From Bacteroidales bacterium (GTDB lineage Bacteria; Bacteroidota; Bacteroidia; Bacteroidales; F082), in NCBI GenBank assembly GCA_028704385.1, contig JAQVLA010000001.1, positions 285,923 to 349,922 of the forward strand: 64,000 nt of DNA, written 5' to 3'. The notes beneath the pieces were generated by a model. The model was not told the DNA's origin. It was given only the letters and a program-made list of their open reading frames with translations, and searched no databases. Shown here in pieces: positions 53,846-63,310 of the stretch. The position numbers were made by a program, and so were the translations under genes. Position 1 is the stretch's first letter, and every line of letters starts with the position of its first letter.

Positions 53846-54646
53846 TTAAAACCCTTTTAGTCCCTTTTCCAGAAAGCTGTTGTCTTCTGTTTTTCTGCTT
53901 TCTTCCATCCCGGGCAGGGCATTCATCCAGGTGCCATAAACCGGATTAGGCAAAATGATCCATTTTTTACCAAAATTATGGATGTTTTTCAGGGTGAATG
54001 CATCTCTGGCACTTGCATCATTAGTATCAAAAGCGTTATGAAAATCGCCCAGATTATCCCCCATCAGCAGCACGATTTCGTATTTCTGAAGCACTTGCTG
54101 TCTGCGCGGTTCTTTGTCATTCTCTTCATTGCGGAGTAAAAGATGTTCATTCACAGCATCCGGAAAGCCGTATTTCTTCAGGTTTTGAAGTGTGGCTTCC
54201 CTGAATTTTTCTCTGCGGTTGGAAATATAAAACACTGCTACACCTTTTTCGGAGGCATATTTTAAAAAGTGAAGTGCTCCTGGAACAGTATCAGCTTTTG
54301 CAGCATTGATCCATTCGTCCCATCTTTCCGGATAGTCAAAATGATCCAGTATGCCTTGTGCCTGATACGGGCTGTTGTCGAGCACAGTTTCGTCAATGTC
54401 AACCACTATGGCAAGTAAATTATCTGTTGGAATTTGCAAGCGTGCGTCCAGTCGTTCTGTGGCAATGTTAAATGCCTGATAGCAAAGGGCTTTGTACTCG
54501 GCTGCCTGTTGCACAAACAAGGTAGCATACATGGCCGGATGATTGCCATGTGCTGGTGTGTTATCGTGATGGTGATGGGTTTGCGGGCCATCGCAGGCAG
54601 CAAAAGAAAGGACGAGCAGCAGAAATCCTAAGACTTTAATTTTCAT
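53846..54646 (-). CDS. 5'-nucleotidase, lipoprotein e(P4) family (HAD acid phosphatase)
   Basis: Outer-membrane-anchored acid phosphatase of 266 residues. The lipobox is SFAAC (acylated Cys18), followed by a His-rich stretch THHHHDNTPAHGNHP. The class C HAD motif VVDIDETVLDN has the catalytic Asp83 and Asp85. Motif II is VFYISNRREKFREATLQNLK and motif IV is VLLMGDNLGDFHNAF. The family hydrolyses nucleotides such as NMN or AMP outside the inner membrane to allow uptake of the nucleoside. It is monocistronic, with a hairpin just upstream that terminates nifJ. Confidence 0.9.
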   Translation of the reverse strand: MKIKVLGFLLLVLSFAACDGPQTHHHHDNTPAHGNHPAMYATLFVQQAAEYKALCYQAFNIATERLDARLQIPTDNLLAIVVDIDETVLDNSPYQAQGILDHFDYPERWDEWINAAKADTVPGALHFLKYASEKGVAVFYISNRREKFREATLQNLKKYGFPDAVNEHLLLRNEENDKEPRRQQVLQKYEIVLLMGDNLGDFHNAFDTNDASARDAFTLKNIHNFGKKWIILPNPVYGTWMNALPGMEESRKTEDNSFLEKGLKGF

Positions 54647-54680
54647 TTTGATTGAGATTAGTGTTTTATTGCGCTAAAAT

Positions 54681-54711
54681 AAAAAAACCGGATCGAAAAT
54701 TGATCCGGTTT
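54681..54711 (-). terminator. Intrinsic terminator after nifJ
   Basis: AAACCGGATC pairs perfectly (10 bp) with GATCCGGTTT around a seven-base loop. On the minus strand it is followed by a run of T residues. It separates nifJ from the acid phosphatase gene. Confidence 0.88.
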
Positions 54712-54732
54712 GTGAAATATTTATGCAAGGGT

Positions 54733-57700
54733 TTATTTTTCGCTGTAATCCATAGCTTCCAGACGCCTGTAATAGTTATAGCGCCATTTAGCATTATCTT
54801 CTGCCAGCTTGCTAAGTGCTTTCGACTGATCGGGGAAGGTCTTTCTTAGGGAAGAGAATCGTACTTCGCTACCGATGAAGCTTTGGAATTTGCTCCAATC
54901 CGGTTCTTTGGAATCGAGTTGAAAAGGATTCTTTCTTTCTTCTTCCAGGGCAGGATTGTAACGATACAGATGCCAATAGCCACTTTCTACCGCAAATTTC
55001 TCCTCGAATTGTGTTTTGCCCATTCCTATATGGAGGCCATGGTTGATACAAGGTGCATACGCAATGATGATAGAGGGACCATTATATTCTTCCGCTTCTT
55101 TCACGGCTTTAAGGTACTGATTTTGGCTGGCCCCCATGGCTACCTGTGCAACATAAATATAACCATAAGACATCATCATGGCACCCAGGTCTTTTTTCTT
55201 CACCTTTTTGCCTGAGGTTGCAAACTTGGCAACAGCACCCATTGGGGTAGATTTGGACGCTTGTCCTCCGGTATTTGAATATACCTCGGTATCCAGGACA
55301 AGAACATTCACGTTTTCGCCGCTTGCCAATACGTGATCCAGGCCGCCAAATCCGATATCGTAAGCCCAGCCATCACCACCAAAAATCCAGACAGACTTTT
55401 TAACAAAGAATTGTTTCAGTGCCAGCAATTCTTTGGAAAGATTGTCTTTTCTTCCGGTTAGCACTTCGGTCAGTTTGGCGGATGACTCGCGTGAGGCTTC
55501 TGCCTTGTCAGCAGTTTCAATCCAGTTTTGGAAAGCTTCTTTCAGTTCGGTGTCCAGTTCGCCTTTCATGGCTTCACTCATACGCAGGGCAATGCGTTCG
55601 CGGAGCTTGTTTACAGCTGTTGCCATTCCATAGCCATATTCGGCATTGTCTTCAAACAAAGAGTTTGCCCAGGCTGGTCCTTCACCTTTTTCGTTGGTGC
55701 AATAAGGGGTGCTGGGAGCAGAGCCTCCATAGATGGAAGAACAGCCTGTGGCATTGGCCACCATCATCCGATCGCCATAGAGCTGAGTGATGGTTTTGAT
55801 ATAGGGCGTTTCGCCACAACCGGCGCAGGCACCCGAAAACTCAAACAAAGGTTGTGCAAACTGACTGTTTTTAACCGATTGGAATTTGTCAACAACAGTG
55901 TCTTTGTAAGTCACTTTTTTTGCGAAATGATCCCAGCGACCGATCTCAGCTTCCTGACTTTCAAGCGGTTTCATCACCAGTGATTTCTCTTTAGAAGGAC
56001 AAACATCCACACAGTTGTCGCAGCCTGTACAATCAAGCGGACTAACCTGAATACGGTATTTTAGCGGAGCAAATTTTCCTTTGGTTTCGAGCAGTTCAGT
56101 TCCTTCTGGCAAAACAGCTTCTTCTTCTTCATTAACAAGGAATGGACGGATGGCAGCGTGAGGACAAACGTAAGCACATTGATTACACTGAATACAATTT
56201 TCAGGTTGCCACTCGGGAACACTAACGGCAATACCACGTTTTTCGTAGGCCGTTGTTCCGGCAGGGAAAGTGCCATCTTCGCGACCAAGGAATGCACTTA
56301 CCGGAAGGTCGTCTCCTAACATGGCATTGATAGGCTGTACTACATTTTTAATGAAGTCTGGCGCATGGCCATTGTTGGCTACTTCATCAGGGCCAAGTTT
56401 TGCCCATTCGGCCGGAACTTCAATTTTTTCAACTTCACCACCCCGATCAACGGCAGCATAGTTCATCTTCACAATTTCTTCGCCCTTCCTGCCATAGGAT
56501 TTCAGGATGAAGGCCTTCATTTTTTCAACGGCCTGTTCGTATGGAATGATTTCGGCTACCTTAAAGAAAGCCGATTGCATGATGGTGTTGGTACGGCCTC
56601 CTAATCCAACTTCTTCGGCAATACGTGTGGCATTGATGATATAGAAACTGATATTTTTTTCTGCCAGGTATTTTTTGATGCTGTTAGGCAGTTTCGATTT
56701 GGTTTCTTCGGCATCCCATATACTGTTCAAAAGGAAAGTTCCGTTTTTCTTTAGGCCTCTGAGCATCTCATATTTGCCCAGATAAGCCGGGACATGACAA
56801 GCCACAAAGTCAGGCGTGCCTACCAGATAAGTTGAACGTATGGGTTTGTCTCCAAAACGAAGGTGTGAGGTAGTAACACCTCCAGATTTTTTCGAGTCGT
56901 AAGCAAAATAAGCCTGCGCATATTTATCCGTAGTTTCTCCGATAATTTTAATGGAGTTTTTGTTGGCACCAACTGTTCCGTCTGCACCGATTCCATAAAA
57001 TTTTGCTTCGTAGGTTCCTTTGGGGGCAATGCTTACTTCCGGAAGCAATGGCAATGATTTGAAAGTAACATCGTCAACGATACCCACTGTGAACTGATTC
57101 TTAGGCTCTTTCATTTTCAGGTTTTCAAACACTGAAATGATCATGGCCGGTGTAGTATCTTTTGAGCTGAGTCCGTAGCGGCCACCAACAATCATTGGTG
57201 CATTGGGTTGTCCGTAATAAATTTCTTTCACGTCCAGATAAAGTGGTTCGCCGTTGGCTCCCGGCTCTTTGGTGCGATCGAGTACGGCGATACGTTTTAC
57301 GCTTTCGGGCATTACGTTCAGGAAATATTTCGCTGAGAAAGGCCTGTAAAGATGTACGGCAATTAACCCTACTTTTTCACCTTTTGCCAGGAGGTAATCA
57401 ATGGTTTCGCGAATGGTTTCGGTAACCGAACCCATCGCAATGATTACATTCTCGGCATCAGGAGCCCCATAATAAGTGAAAGGGTGATATTCGCGACCGG
57501 TAAGTTTGGTGATTTCCTGCATATATTCCTCTACCATATCAGGAACTGGATCGTAGAAGCGGTTTGCAGCTTCGCGCGACTGGAAATAAATGTCAGGGTT
57601 TTGTGCAGTTCCACGTGTCACCGGATTCTCCGGGTTGAGTGCATGATCGCGAAAACGCTGTACAGCTTGCCAATCGACCAGATGTTTCAGATCATCAACA

Positions 57701-58266
57701 TCAAAATATTCTACTTTCTGTATCTCATGTGAAGTACGGAATCCATCGAAGAAATGCAGGAAAGGAATACGTGATTTGATGGCTGCCAGGTGAGCGATAC
57801 CCGCTATATCCATGATTTCTTGAACACTTCCGGTGGCCAGCATGGCAAATCCGGTTTGTCGTGTACTCATCACATCGCTGTGATCGCCAAAGATGGAAAG
57901 TGCCTGAGCTGCAAGACTTCTGGCGCTTACATGAAAAACACCCGGAAGCAATTCGCCCGAAATTTTATACATATTCGGAATCATCAGTAAAAGTCCCTGC
58001 GATGCCGTGAAGGTAGTGGTGAGGGCACCTGCCTGCAGCGAGCCGTGAACAGCACCTGCTGCACCACCTTCTGATTGCATTTCGGCAACGTGCACCGTTT
58101 CGCCAAAAACATTCTTTTTGCCATAGGCGGCCCATTCATCCACATACTCAGCCATGGTTGAAGATGGCGTGATAGGATAAATGGCAGCTACCTCGCTAAA
58201 CATATAGGCAACATGCGATGCTGCATAGTTACCATCACAGGTTACAAACTTTTTTTTCATTTTCAT
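54733..58266 (-). CDS. nifJ: Pyruvate:ferredoxin (flavodoxin) oxidoreductase
   Basis: Single-chain pyruvate oxidoreductase, 1177 residues, making acetyl-CoA, CO2 and reduced ferredoxin or flavodoxin. The domains are in family order: pyrimidine-binding domain with EVAAIYPITPSSTMAEYVDE, domain II, the gamma-like domain (THLRFGDKPIRSTYL-like region), and two 4Fe-4S motifs CIQCNQCAYVCP and CTGCDNCVDVCP. The TPP domain has the ACAGCGE cluster loop, GGDGWAYDIGFGGLDHVL and DTEVYSNTGGQASKSTPMGA. It is oxygen-sensitive in most organisms. Two start codons are close together (58266 and 58260). It diverges from the DHODH-like gene. Confidence 0.98.
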   Translation of the reverse strand: MKMKKKFVTCDGNYAASHVAYMFSEVAAIYPITPSSTMAEYVDEWAAYGKKNVFGETVHVAEMQSEGGAAGAVHGSLQAGALTTTFTASQGLLLMIPNMYKISGELLPGVFHVSARSLAAQALSIFGDHSDVMSTRQTGFAMLATGSVQEIMDIAGIAHLAAIKSRIPFLHFFDGFRTSHEIQKVEYFDVDDLKHLVDWQAVQRFRDHALNPENPVTRGTAQNPDIYFQSREAANRFYDPVPDMVEEYMQEITKLTGREYHPFTYYGAPDAENVIIAMGSVTETIRETIDYLLAKGEKVGLIAVHLYRPFSAKYFLNVMPESVKRIAVLDRTKEPGANGEPLYLDVKEIYYGQPNAPMIVGGRYGLSSKDTTPAMIISVFENLKMKEPKNQFTVGIVDDVTFKSLPLLPEVSIAPKGTYEAKFYGIGADGTVGANKNSIKIIGETTDKYAQAYFAYDSKKSGGVTTSHLRFGDKPIRSTYLVGTPDFVACHVPAYLGKYEMLRGLKKNGTFLLNSIWDAEETKSKLPNSIKKYLAEKNISFYIINATRIAEEVGLGGRTNTIMQSAFFKVAEIIPYEQAVEKMKAFILKSYGRKGEEIVKMNYAAVDRGGEVEKIEVPAEWAKLGPDEVANNGHAPDFIKNVVQPINAMLGDDLPVSAFLGREDGTFPAGTTAYEKRGIAVSVPEWQPENCIQCNQCAYVCPHAAIRPFLVNEEEEAVLPEGTELLETKGKFAPLKYRIQVSPLDCTGCDNCVDVCPSKEKSLVMKPLESQEAEIGRWDHFAKKVTYKDTVVDKFQSVKNSQFAQPLFEFSGACAGCGETPYIKTITQLYGDRMMVANATGCSSIYGGSAPSTPYCTNEKGEGPAWANSLFEDNAEYGYGMATAVNKLRERIALRMSEAMKGELDTELKEAFQNWIETADKAEASRESSAKLTEVLTGRKDNLSKELLALKQFFVKKSVWIFGGDGWAYDIGFGGLDHVLASGENVNVLVLDTEVYSNTGGQASKSTPMGAVAKFATSGKKVKKKDLGAMMMSYGYIYVAQVAMGASQNQYLKAVKEAEEYNGPSIIIAYAPCINHGLHIGMGKTQFEEKFAVESGYWHLYRYNPALEEERKNPFQLDSKEPDWSKFQSFIGSEVRFSSLRKTFPDQSKALSKLAEDNAKWRYNYYRRLEAMDYSEK

Positions 58267-58320
58267 ATCTTATTAGAATTTAGGCTTATACAATATATCG
58301 AGGCCTTAAAAAGCATCAGG

Positions 58321-58329
58321 GCGAAATTA
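58321..58329 (-). promoter_or_regulatory. Candidate -7 box for nifJ
   Basis: The minus strand reads TAATTTCGC, one mismatch from TAnnTTTGC, about 55 bp upstream of the nifJ ATG. The same variant occurs at 63221-63229 before the PiT gene. Confidence 0.35.
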
Positions 58330-58500
58330 CTAAATTAAGCTGTTGCGTATGGTCATTTTCGACGCAATACCGTATCCAACCCCCTAATTTATAATGATTT
58401 TAGATTAGCATGATATAAAATGGTCTTTGGAAATTTATGTACATTTACACGCCAAATACTTCATGACTAATTTGTAAATATTATATAAATCTATAACACT

Positions 58501-59514
58501 ATGAGTTTGAATACAAAATACCTGGGTTTGGAATTAAAAAACCCCATTATTGTTGGTGCCAGCAATTTGGTAACAGATATCGAAATGCTCAAAAAACTCG
58601 AAGAAGCCGGAGCTGCCGCAATCGTTTACAAGTCACTTTTTGAAGAGCAGATACATCTCGAGAATCTTGAGATCCATCAGCAAATGACGGATTATAACGA
58701 ACGTAATGCCGAAATGACAAGATTGTTTCAGGAAGATCTGTTCGAAGCCAGCCCTGATGAATTCATTTCCCATTTCGCCGAAGCACGCAAGGCAGTAAGC
58801 ATCCCTTTGATTGCCAGCTTGAATGCCGTATATGACGAAACCTGGATTGAATATGCCCAAAAGCTGGAAGCAGCCGGAGCGGATGCCCTGGAGCTTAACT
58901 TTTATGCTGTACCCACCGAGTTTGATGTGGATGGCAGAGGCATTCTGAATGAAGAACTCGACATCATTGAAGTGGTTAAAAAAGCAGTAAAAATTCCTGT
59001 TAGTGTAAAATTGAGTGCATTCTATACCAACCCGCTTTATACCATTGCTGAAATGGATAAAAAGGGTGCGGATGGCTTTGTATTGTTCAACAGACTCTTC
59101 CAGCCTGATATAAATATTGAAACCGAAAGTCATCATTTTCCCTATAACCTGAGTAGCGAACAGGATAATCGTTTGGCACTCAGATTTGCGGGATTGCTTT
59201 ATGATCAAATAAAGGGAAGCGTATGTGCCAGTCAGGGGATTTTTACGGGTGCCGACATAATTAAAATGATTCTTGCCGGAGCAGATACGGTGCAGGTTGT
59301 GAGTACCATTTATAAAAATGGCCCAAAACAAATCACAAAAATGTTGCATGAGATGGAAGCCTGGATGGCCACCCATCAGTACAAATCGCTGGATGATTTC
59401 AGAGGGAAACTTTCCAGGGCAAAACTTAAGGATCCGTTTACCTACAAACGTGCACAATACGTTGATATCCTGATGAAATCGGGTGAAATTTTTAAGAAAT
59501 ATCCTATGCGCTAG
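58501..59514 (+). CDS. Dihydroorotate dehydrogenase-like flavoprotein (active site altered)
   Basis: FMN-type TIM-barrel protein of 337 residues resembling class 1 dihydroorotate dehydrogenase. Recognisable blocks are LGLELKNPIIVGASNLVTDI, IPLIASLNAV, VKIPVSVKLSAF (phosphate and FMN contacts) and GIFTGADIIKMILAGADTVQ (C-terminal phosphate loop). Where DHODH has the catalytic Cys or Ser in NxSCPN, this protein reads ELNFYAVPTEFD (134-137 FYAV), so it cannot carry out the usual reaction. It lies divergently next to nifJ and is closed by a strong terminator. Its function is unknown; a link to pyruvate oxidoreductase is speculative. Confidence 0.85.
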   Translation: MSLNTKYLGLELKNPIIVGASNLVTDIEMLKKLEEAGAAAIVYKSLFEEQIHLENLEIHQQMTDYNERNAEMTRLFQEDLFEASPDEFISHFAEARKAVSIPLIASLNAVYDETWIEYAQKLEAAGADALELNFYAVPTEFDVDGRGILNEELDIIEVVKKAVKIPVSVKLSAFYTNPLYTIAEMDKKGADGFVLFNRLFQPDINIETESHHFPYNLSSEQDNRLALRFAGLLYDQIKGSVCASQGIFTGADIIKMILAGADTVQVVSTIYKNGPKQITKMLHEMEAWMATHQYKSLDDFRGKLSRAKLKDPFTYKRAQYVDILMKSGEIFKKYPMR

Positions 59515-59539
59515 TTATTTTTAGAATTATTGAATAAAG

Positions 59540-59571
59540 AGCTGTGATTTTCGAATCGCAGCTTTTTTTTT
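59540..59571 (+). terminator. Intrinsic terminator after the DHODH-like gene
   Basis: AGCTGTGATT pairs with AATCGCAGCT (one G-T) around a stable TTCG tetraloop and is followed by about nine T residues. Confidence 0.92.
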
Positions 59572-59607
59572 CGTAAGGTTTTAGATGCATCACAATAGTG
59601 AATGCTA

Positions 59608-59616
59608 TAATTTTGC
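59608..59616 (+). promoter_or_regulatory. -7 promoter box for prmC
   Basis: TAATTTTGC is a perfect TAnnTTTGC, 27 bp before the prmC ATG and just after the upstream terminator. Confidence 0.5.
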
Positions 59617-59643
59617 AGCAACCAAACATTAATTTACGTTTGC

Positions 59644-60510
59644 ATGAAAGTGCCATCAAACGAGCTTAGAACCATTCGCAACTTTTACCAAAACCAACTG
59701 GAACGCATTTATGGCCAGGCCGAAGCTTCCCGGCTGATACTGATTTTAATCAAACATTATTTTGGCTTTGATCGCTCGCAGCTTGCTGTGCAAAGCGATT
59801 TGCGTCTTTCAGAATCTGAAATGCTAAAGATTCATTTTGCTGTTAAGGAGTTGCTTCAACACAAACCGGTTCAATATATCACAGGTGAAACGGAATTTTT
59901 TGGACATACATTTCATGTAAAAACCGGTGTTTTAATTCCGCGTCCGGAAACTGAGCAGTTGGTTGATATAATCGTCAGGCGGTTTCAAAACAGGAGTTCG
60001 CTTTCAATCTGGGATTTAGGAACAGGATCGGGTTGTATTGCCATTAGTCTGGCCCTGGCGCTGTCGCAGGCAAAAGTAAAAGCATTTGATATAAGTAATG
60101 AAGCTATCTGCCTGGCAAAAACAAATGCAGAAAAATTGAATGCAGATATTTCACTTCATCAGACCGATATACTGGCAATGAATCCTGCAGAGGAAGAAAA
60201 ACTGGACATTGTTGTGAGCAATCCGCCTTACGTTCGCCTGTCGGAACGTGCTTATATGCAAAAAAATGTGTTGAATTATGAGCCCGAAATGGCGTTGTTT
60301 GTACCGGACGAGGATCCATTTTTGTTTTACAGGGTGATTGCCAAATTGGCCAATCAGACGCTAGCCAGACGAGGCGAATTGTGGTTCGAGATCAATGAAG
60401 CCTTTGGAAAAGAGATCGCTGATATTTGTAATAACTTGGGTTTCGGGGAGGTACAAATTCATCAGGATTTTCACGGACGAGATCGTTTTGTGAGTGCTCT
60501 GAAACTCTGA
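59644..60510 (+). CDS. prmC: Peptide chain release factor N5-glutamine methyltransferase
   Basis: Methylates the Gln of the GGQ motif in release factors using S-adenosylmethionine. The 288-residue protein has an N-terminal helical domain (about 1-85), HKPVQYITGETEFFGHTFHV, IPRPETEQLVD, the SAM motif WDLGTGSGCIAISLAL (about 123-138), and the catalytic VVSNPPYVRL. The length and motif order are those of PrmC. Its last 40 bp overlap the end of the convergent SLOG-family gene, so the two coding ends share DNA on opposite strands. Confidence 0.96.
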   Translation: MKVPSNELRTIRNFYQNQLERIYGQAEASRLILILIKHYFGFDRSQLAVQSDLRLSESEMLKIHFAVKELLQHKPVQYITGETEFFGHTFHVKTGVLIPRPETEQLVDIIVRRFQNRSSLSIWDLGTGSGCIAISLALALSQAKVKAFDISNEAICLAKTNAEKLNADISLHQTDILAMNPAEEEKLDIVVSNPPYVRLSERAYMQKNVLNYEPEMALFVPDEDPFLFYRVIAKLANQTLARRGELWFEINEAFGKEIADICNNLGFGEVQIHQDFHGRDRFVSALKL

Positions 60511-60938
60511 AGTAATAGGGGAAACGTCTGGCTGTAGATCCCTTCTTCATTGCTTTCTCTGGGGCCTGCAATAAGAATCTTACGGCATGGGGATTTAATA
60601 AATTCCAGTATTTCTTCTTCAGTCTTATTGTTTTGTTCCAGAACTACTATTTTCAGTGGTTTTTGTAGTCTTTCAGCCCACCGGATTGTCAATGCAGTTC
60701 CTGCGTCAGGTTTTGACATCACAATAATAAGCACTAGATCAGCCAGCACCACATTTCTCCTGGTTCGTTTGTTATAACTGGCAGCATGAATTTCGGTAAG
60801 TGGATATTTCAAATCAATTGCACCATCTTCTGCCAATCGGCCTTTTGGACAATAACCTTTTATTTTTATTCCAGCTTCCAGCGCAGCATCCAGTACTGCC
60901 CGGTCAAGGCCGGTTTGTCCGCCATTGATAACAATCAA
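60471..60938 (-). CDS. SLOG-family putative molybdenum carrier / nucleotide-binding protein
   Basis: 155-residue Rossmann-like protein of the cpYpsA-related SLOG (putative molybdenum carrier) family. It opens MIVINGGQTGLDRAVLDAAL with the glycine loop, then GYCPKGRLAEDGAIDLKYPL and TRRNVVLADLVLIIVMSKPD, and ends with ILIAGPRESNEEG. Members bind nucleotides or related ligands; an enzyme role is not proved. The start must be TTG at 60938, since no ATG or GTG is in frame before it. It lies 5 bp after the PiT gene stop, so the two are probably one operon. The 40-bp tail overlap with prmC is convergent. Confidence 0.85.
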   Translation of the reverse strand: MIVINGGQTGLDRAVLDAALEAGIKIKGYCPKGRLAEDGAIDLKYPLTEIHAASYNKRTRRNVVLADLVLIIVMSKPDAGTALTIRWAERLQKPLKIVVLEQNNKTEEEILEFIKSPCRKILIAGPRESNEEGIYSQTFPLLLQSFRALTKRSRP

Positions 60939-60943
60939 TTCTT

Positions 60944-63193
60944 TTAGAATTTTCGGTTCTTTTCGGTATAATAATGCACAAAATCGCGTTGAGATTTATA
61001 CAGGTTGAAGCTGAATAAACACAGATTTTTGGTTTCCTGTAAAATTGTCATAAAGAGTAAACTGTTACGCGTGCTTCCTGCTTCTTTTTTAATACGTTTC
61101 ACTTCATTTTTCCTGAAAAGATCAATCAAACCAAGAAGTTTTTGCTGCTCGGTTGCAATGTTTTCCTGATTACTGAAATTACCATCTTTTATTTCTGTAG
61201 TGATATGTGTATAGAGGTTTCCAAGGTACTGACTTAATACTTTCAACTCGGAAAGTTGTGCGTTACTTAGTTCTTTATGATTATTATTGATATGCGTGTA
61301 AACAGGCTTCACAACAAAATTTAAACTATGAAGTATTTCGCGCAGATAATCCAATACCTGAACATAATAATGGCCGCTCTCAAGTGCGTCTTCTTTAAGT
61401 TTGGCAATGATCAGAGTTACAGAATTCTTTTTATTCTTGGCATCCTTTTCAATATTCTCAGTCGTTTGTGAAATCTTCTTCAAGGCTTTCACATCGAAAT
61501 CAGTGAGTGCTGTAATGGTTTTTTTGTATTCAAGCTGGGTTTGATGCAATATGGTATTAACGCTCAAACTACACTGCTCAAGAATGTTTTCGTTGTTGAT
61601 CTTATCAAGTTCTTTTGAGCTTTCTGTTTTGCTGGCTTCACGCGAAGTATGTATTTTGTGTGTACGATAAACCAGATAAATGGAAACAAGAACCATAGCA
61701 CCAATGGCATACATATTTCCGAAATAGAAGAATATAGCGATCAGGAAAGCAACCGTAAAAGCTGAAAGTGCAGTAAAAAACCAGCCACCAATCACCGAAA
61801 AAACACCGGTAACCCTGTAAACCGCACTTTCCCTGTCCCAGGCCCGATCAGAAAGTGAAGTTCCCATAGCAACCATAAAAGTAACATAAGTGGTTGATAA
61901 AGGTAATTTTAGTGAAGTACCAAGTGCGATAAGAATACTGGCTACAACCAGATTTACTGAAGCACGTAACATATCAAAAGCCGGATAGTCTTTTTGGTGT
62001 TTTTCGTGGCTGACCATGGTAAATTGTTTGTCAATATTGGCCAGAATCCTATCGGGAATTATGGAAGAAATGCTTTCGGAGAGTTTGAGTGTCATCCTTA
62101 CGATGGTGCGTGATAGCTGCGAAGAAGAAAAACGTTCGTCGCCCTCGTCCTGACGACTGAGATCGATGGTCGTTTTAACAACGCTTTTGGCTTTTCTAGA
62201 GGTAAAAAGTGTAATCACCATCACCAAGCCGGCGAGCAATAAAAATAGGGTAGGGGTTTGCACTTTCCCTTTGAGTGAGCTCATGAGCAAAAAATCCGGA
62301 TCAACACCCGGATTGTTGATCAGGGTTTTAAAAGATTCAAAGCCCGCAAGCGGCACTCCGATAAAGTTTACCAAATCGTTTCCGGCAAATGCCATCGCCA
62401 GGGCAAAGGTGCCTGCCAATACGATGACTTTGAGTATGTTGAGTTTGAAAATCCAGTTTAAGAGCTGAAGCAAAACAGTAAAACCAATAAAACTTATGCT
62501 GATAATTTGAACAGTGTTGGTTTTGATCCAAATACCAGCATCTTCAGTAATAAAGGAAGCGCCTTTAACACCTTTTATCAACATAAAATATATGATAGCC
62601 GTGATGGCAAAACCACCATATAAAGCCCCGAAATAGCTCATGCGTTTCTCAAATCGAAAGGAGAAAAGCCAGCGTGTGAAAAATTGTATCAATGCACCAA
62701 AACTAAAAGCAATAACCACAGATAATAAAATCCCCGAAATGATGGCCAGTGCTTTGGATGTGTTGATATAATCACCCACGCTCATACCCGAATCGCTATC
62801 ATAAAGCTTCATCATGGCAATGGCTACTGAGGCTCCAAGCAATTCAAAAACAATGGAAACCGTGGTAGAGGTGGGCAGTCCGTAAGTGTTAAAGGTATCA
62901 AGCAATATCACATCAGTGATCATTACTGCCAGAAATATCAACATGATTTCAGAAAAGTAAAACTTGTCAGGATGAAATATCCCGCTTCGTGCAATTTCCA
63001 TCATCCCGCTCGAGAAGGTAGTGCCAATCAGCACTCCCAAGCCGGCAATAGCCATGATGATCCATAGAGGAGCAGCTTTAGCTCCAATGGCTGAGTTTAA
63101 AAAGTTGACCGCATCATTGCTAACTCCAACGACTAAATCGGAAATAGCCAGAATGAAAAGAACTATTACCAGGGCTAAATAAATGTTTTCCAC
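60944..63193 (-). CDS. PiT-family inorganic phosphate transporter with C-terminal PhoU-like domain
   Basis: Phosphate permease of 749 residues. The N-terminal PHO4 half has GVSNDAVNFLNSAIG (about 23-37) and DTFNTYGLPTSTTVSIVFEL. The second half has the inverted repeat ALGTSLKLPLSTTYVTFMVA and MGTSLSDRAWDRESAVYR. About ten membrane helices end near residue 515. The last 230 residues are soluble, helical and charged, and look PhoU-like, as in Bacteroidetes PiT proteins. The start codon is GTG. It is followed by the SLOG gene (5 bp) and stands divergent to a porin. Confidence 0.94.
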   Translation of the reverse strand: MENIYLALVIVLFILAISDLVVGVSNDAVNFLNSAIGAKAAPLWIIMAIAGLGVLIGTTFSSGMMEIARSGIFHPDKFYFSEIMLIFLAVMITDVILLDTFNTYGLPTSTTVSIVFELLGASVAIAMMKLYDSDSGMSVGDYINTSKALAIISGILLSVVIAFSFGALIQFFTRWLFSFRFEKRMSYFGALYGGFAITAIIYFMLIKGVKGASFITEDAGIWIKTNTVQIISISFIGFTVLLQLLNWIFKLNILKVIVLAGTFALAMAFAGNDLVNFIGVPLAGFESFKTLINNPGVDPDFLLMSSLKGKVQTPTLFLLLAGLVMVITLFTSRKAKSVVKTTIDLSRQDEGDERFSSSQLSRTIVRMTLKLSESISSIIPDRILANIDKQFTMVSHEKHQKDYPAFDMLRASVNLVVASILIALGTSLKLPLSTTYVTFMVAMGTSLSDRAWDRESAVYRVTGVFSVIGGWFFTALSAFTVAFLIAIFFYFGNMYAIGAMVLVSIYLVYRTHKIHTSREASKTESSKELDKINNENILEQCSLSVNTILHQTQLEYKKTITALTDFDVKALKKISQTTENIEKDAKNKKNSVTLIIAKLKEDALESGHYYVQVLDYLREILHSLNFVVKPVYTHINNNHKELSNAQLSELKVLSQYLGNLYTHITTEIKDGNFSNQENIATEQQKLLGLIDLFRKNEVKRIKKEAGSTRNSLLFMTILQETKNLCLFSFNLYKSQRDFVHYYTEKNRKF

Positions 63194-63220
63194 AGTTTTA
63201 AGCTTTCTGAGTTTTGAACA

Positions 63221-63229
63221 GCGAAATTA
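63221..63229 (-). promoter_or_regulatory. Candidate -7 box for the PiT operon
   Basis: The minus strand reads TAATTTCGC, one mismatch from TAnnTTTGC, 28 bp before the GTG start. Confidence 0.35.
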
Positions 63230-63310
63230 TAAAAAACCTTTTTACTACCATTGTTAACTTATCATTAATTTATCAAGTGCTGTGGTAGTAGTTATTTGGA
63301 CGGAAATAGA

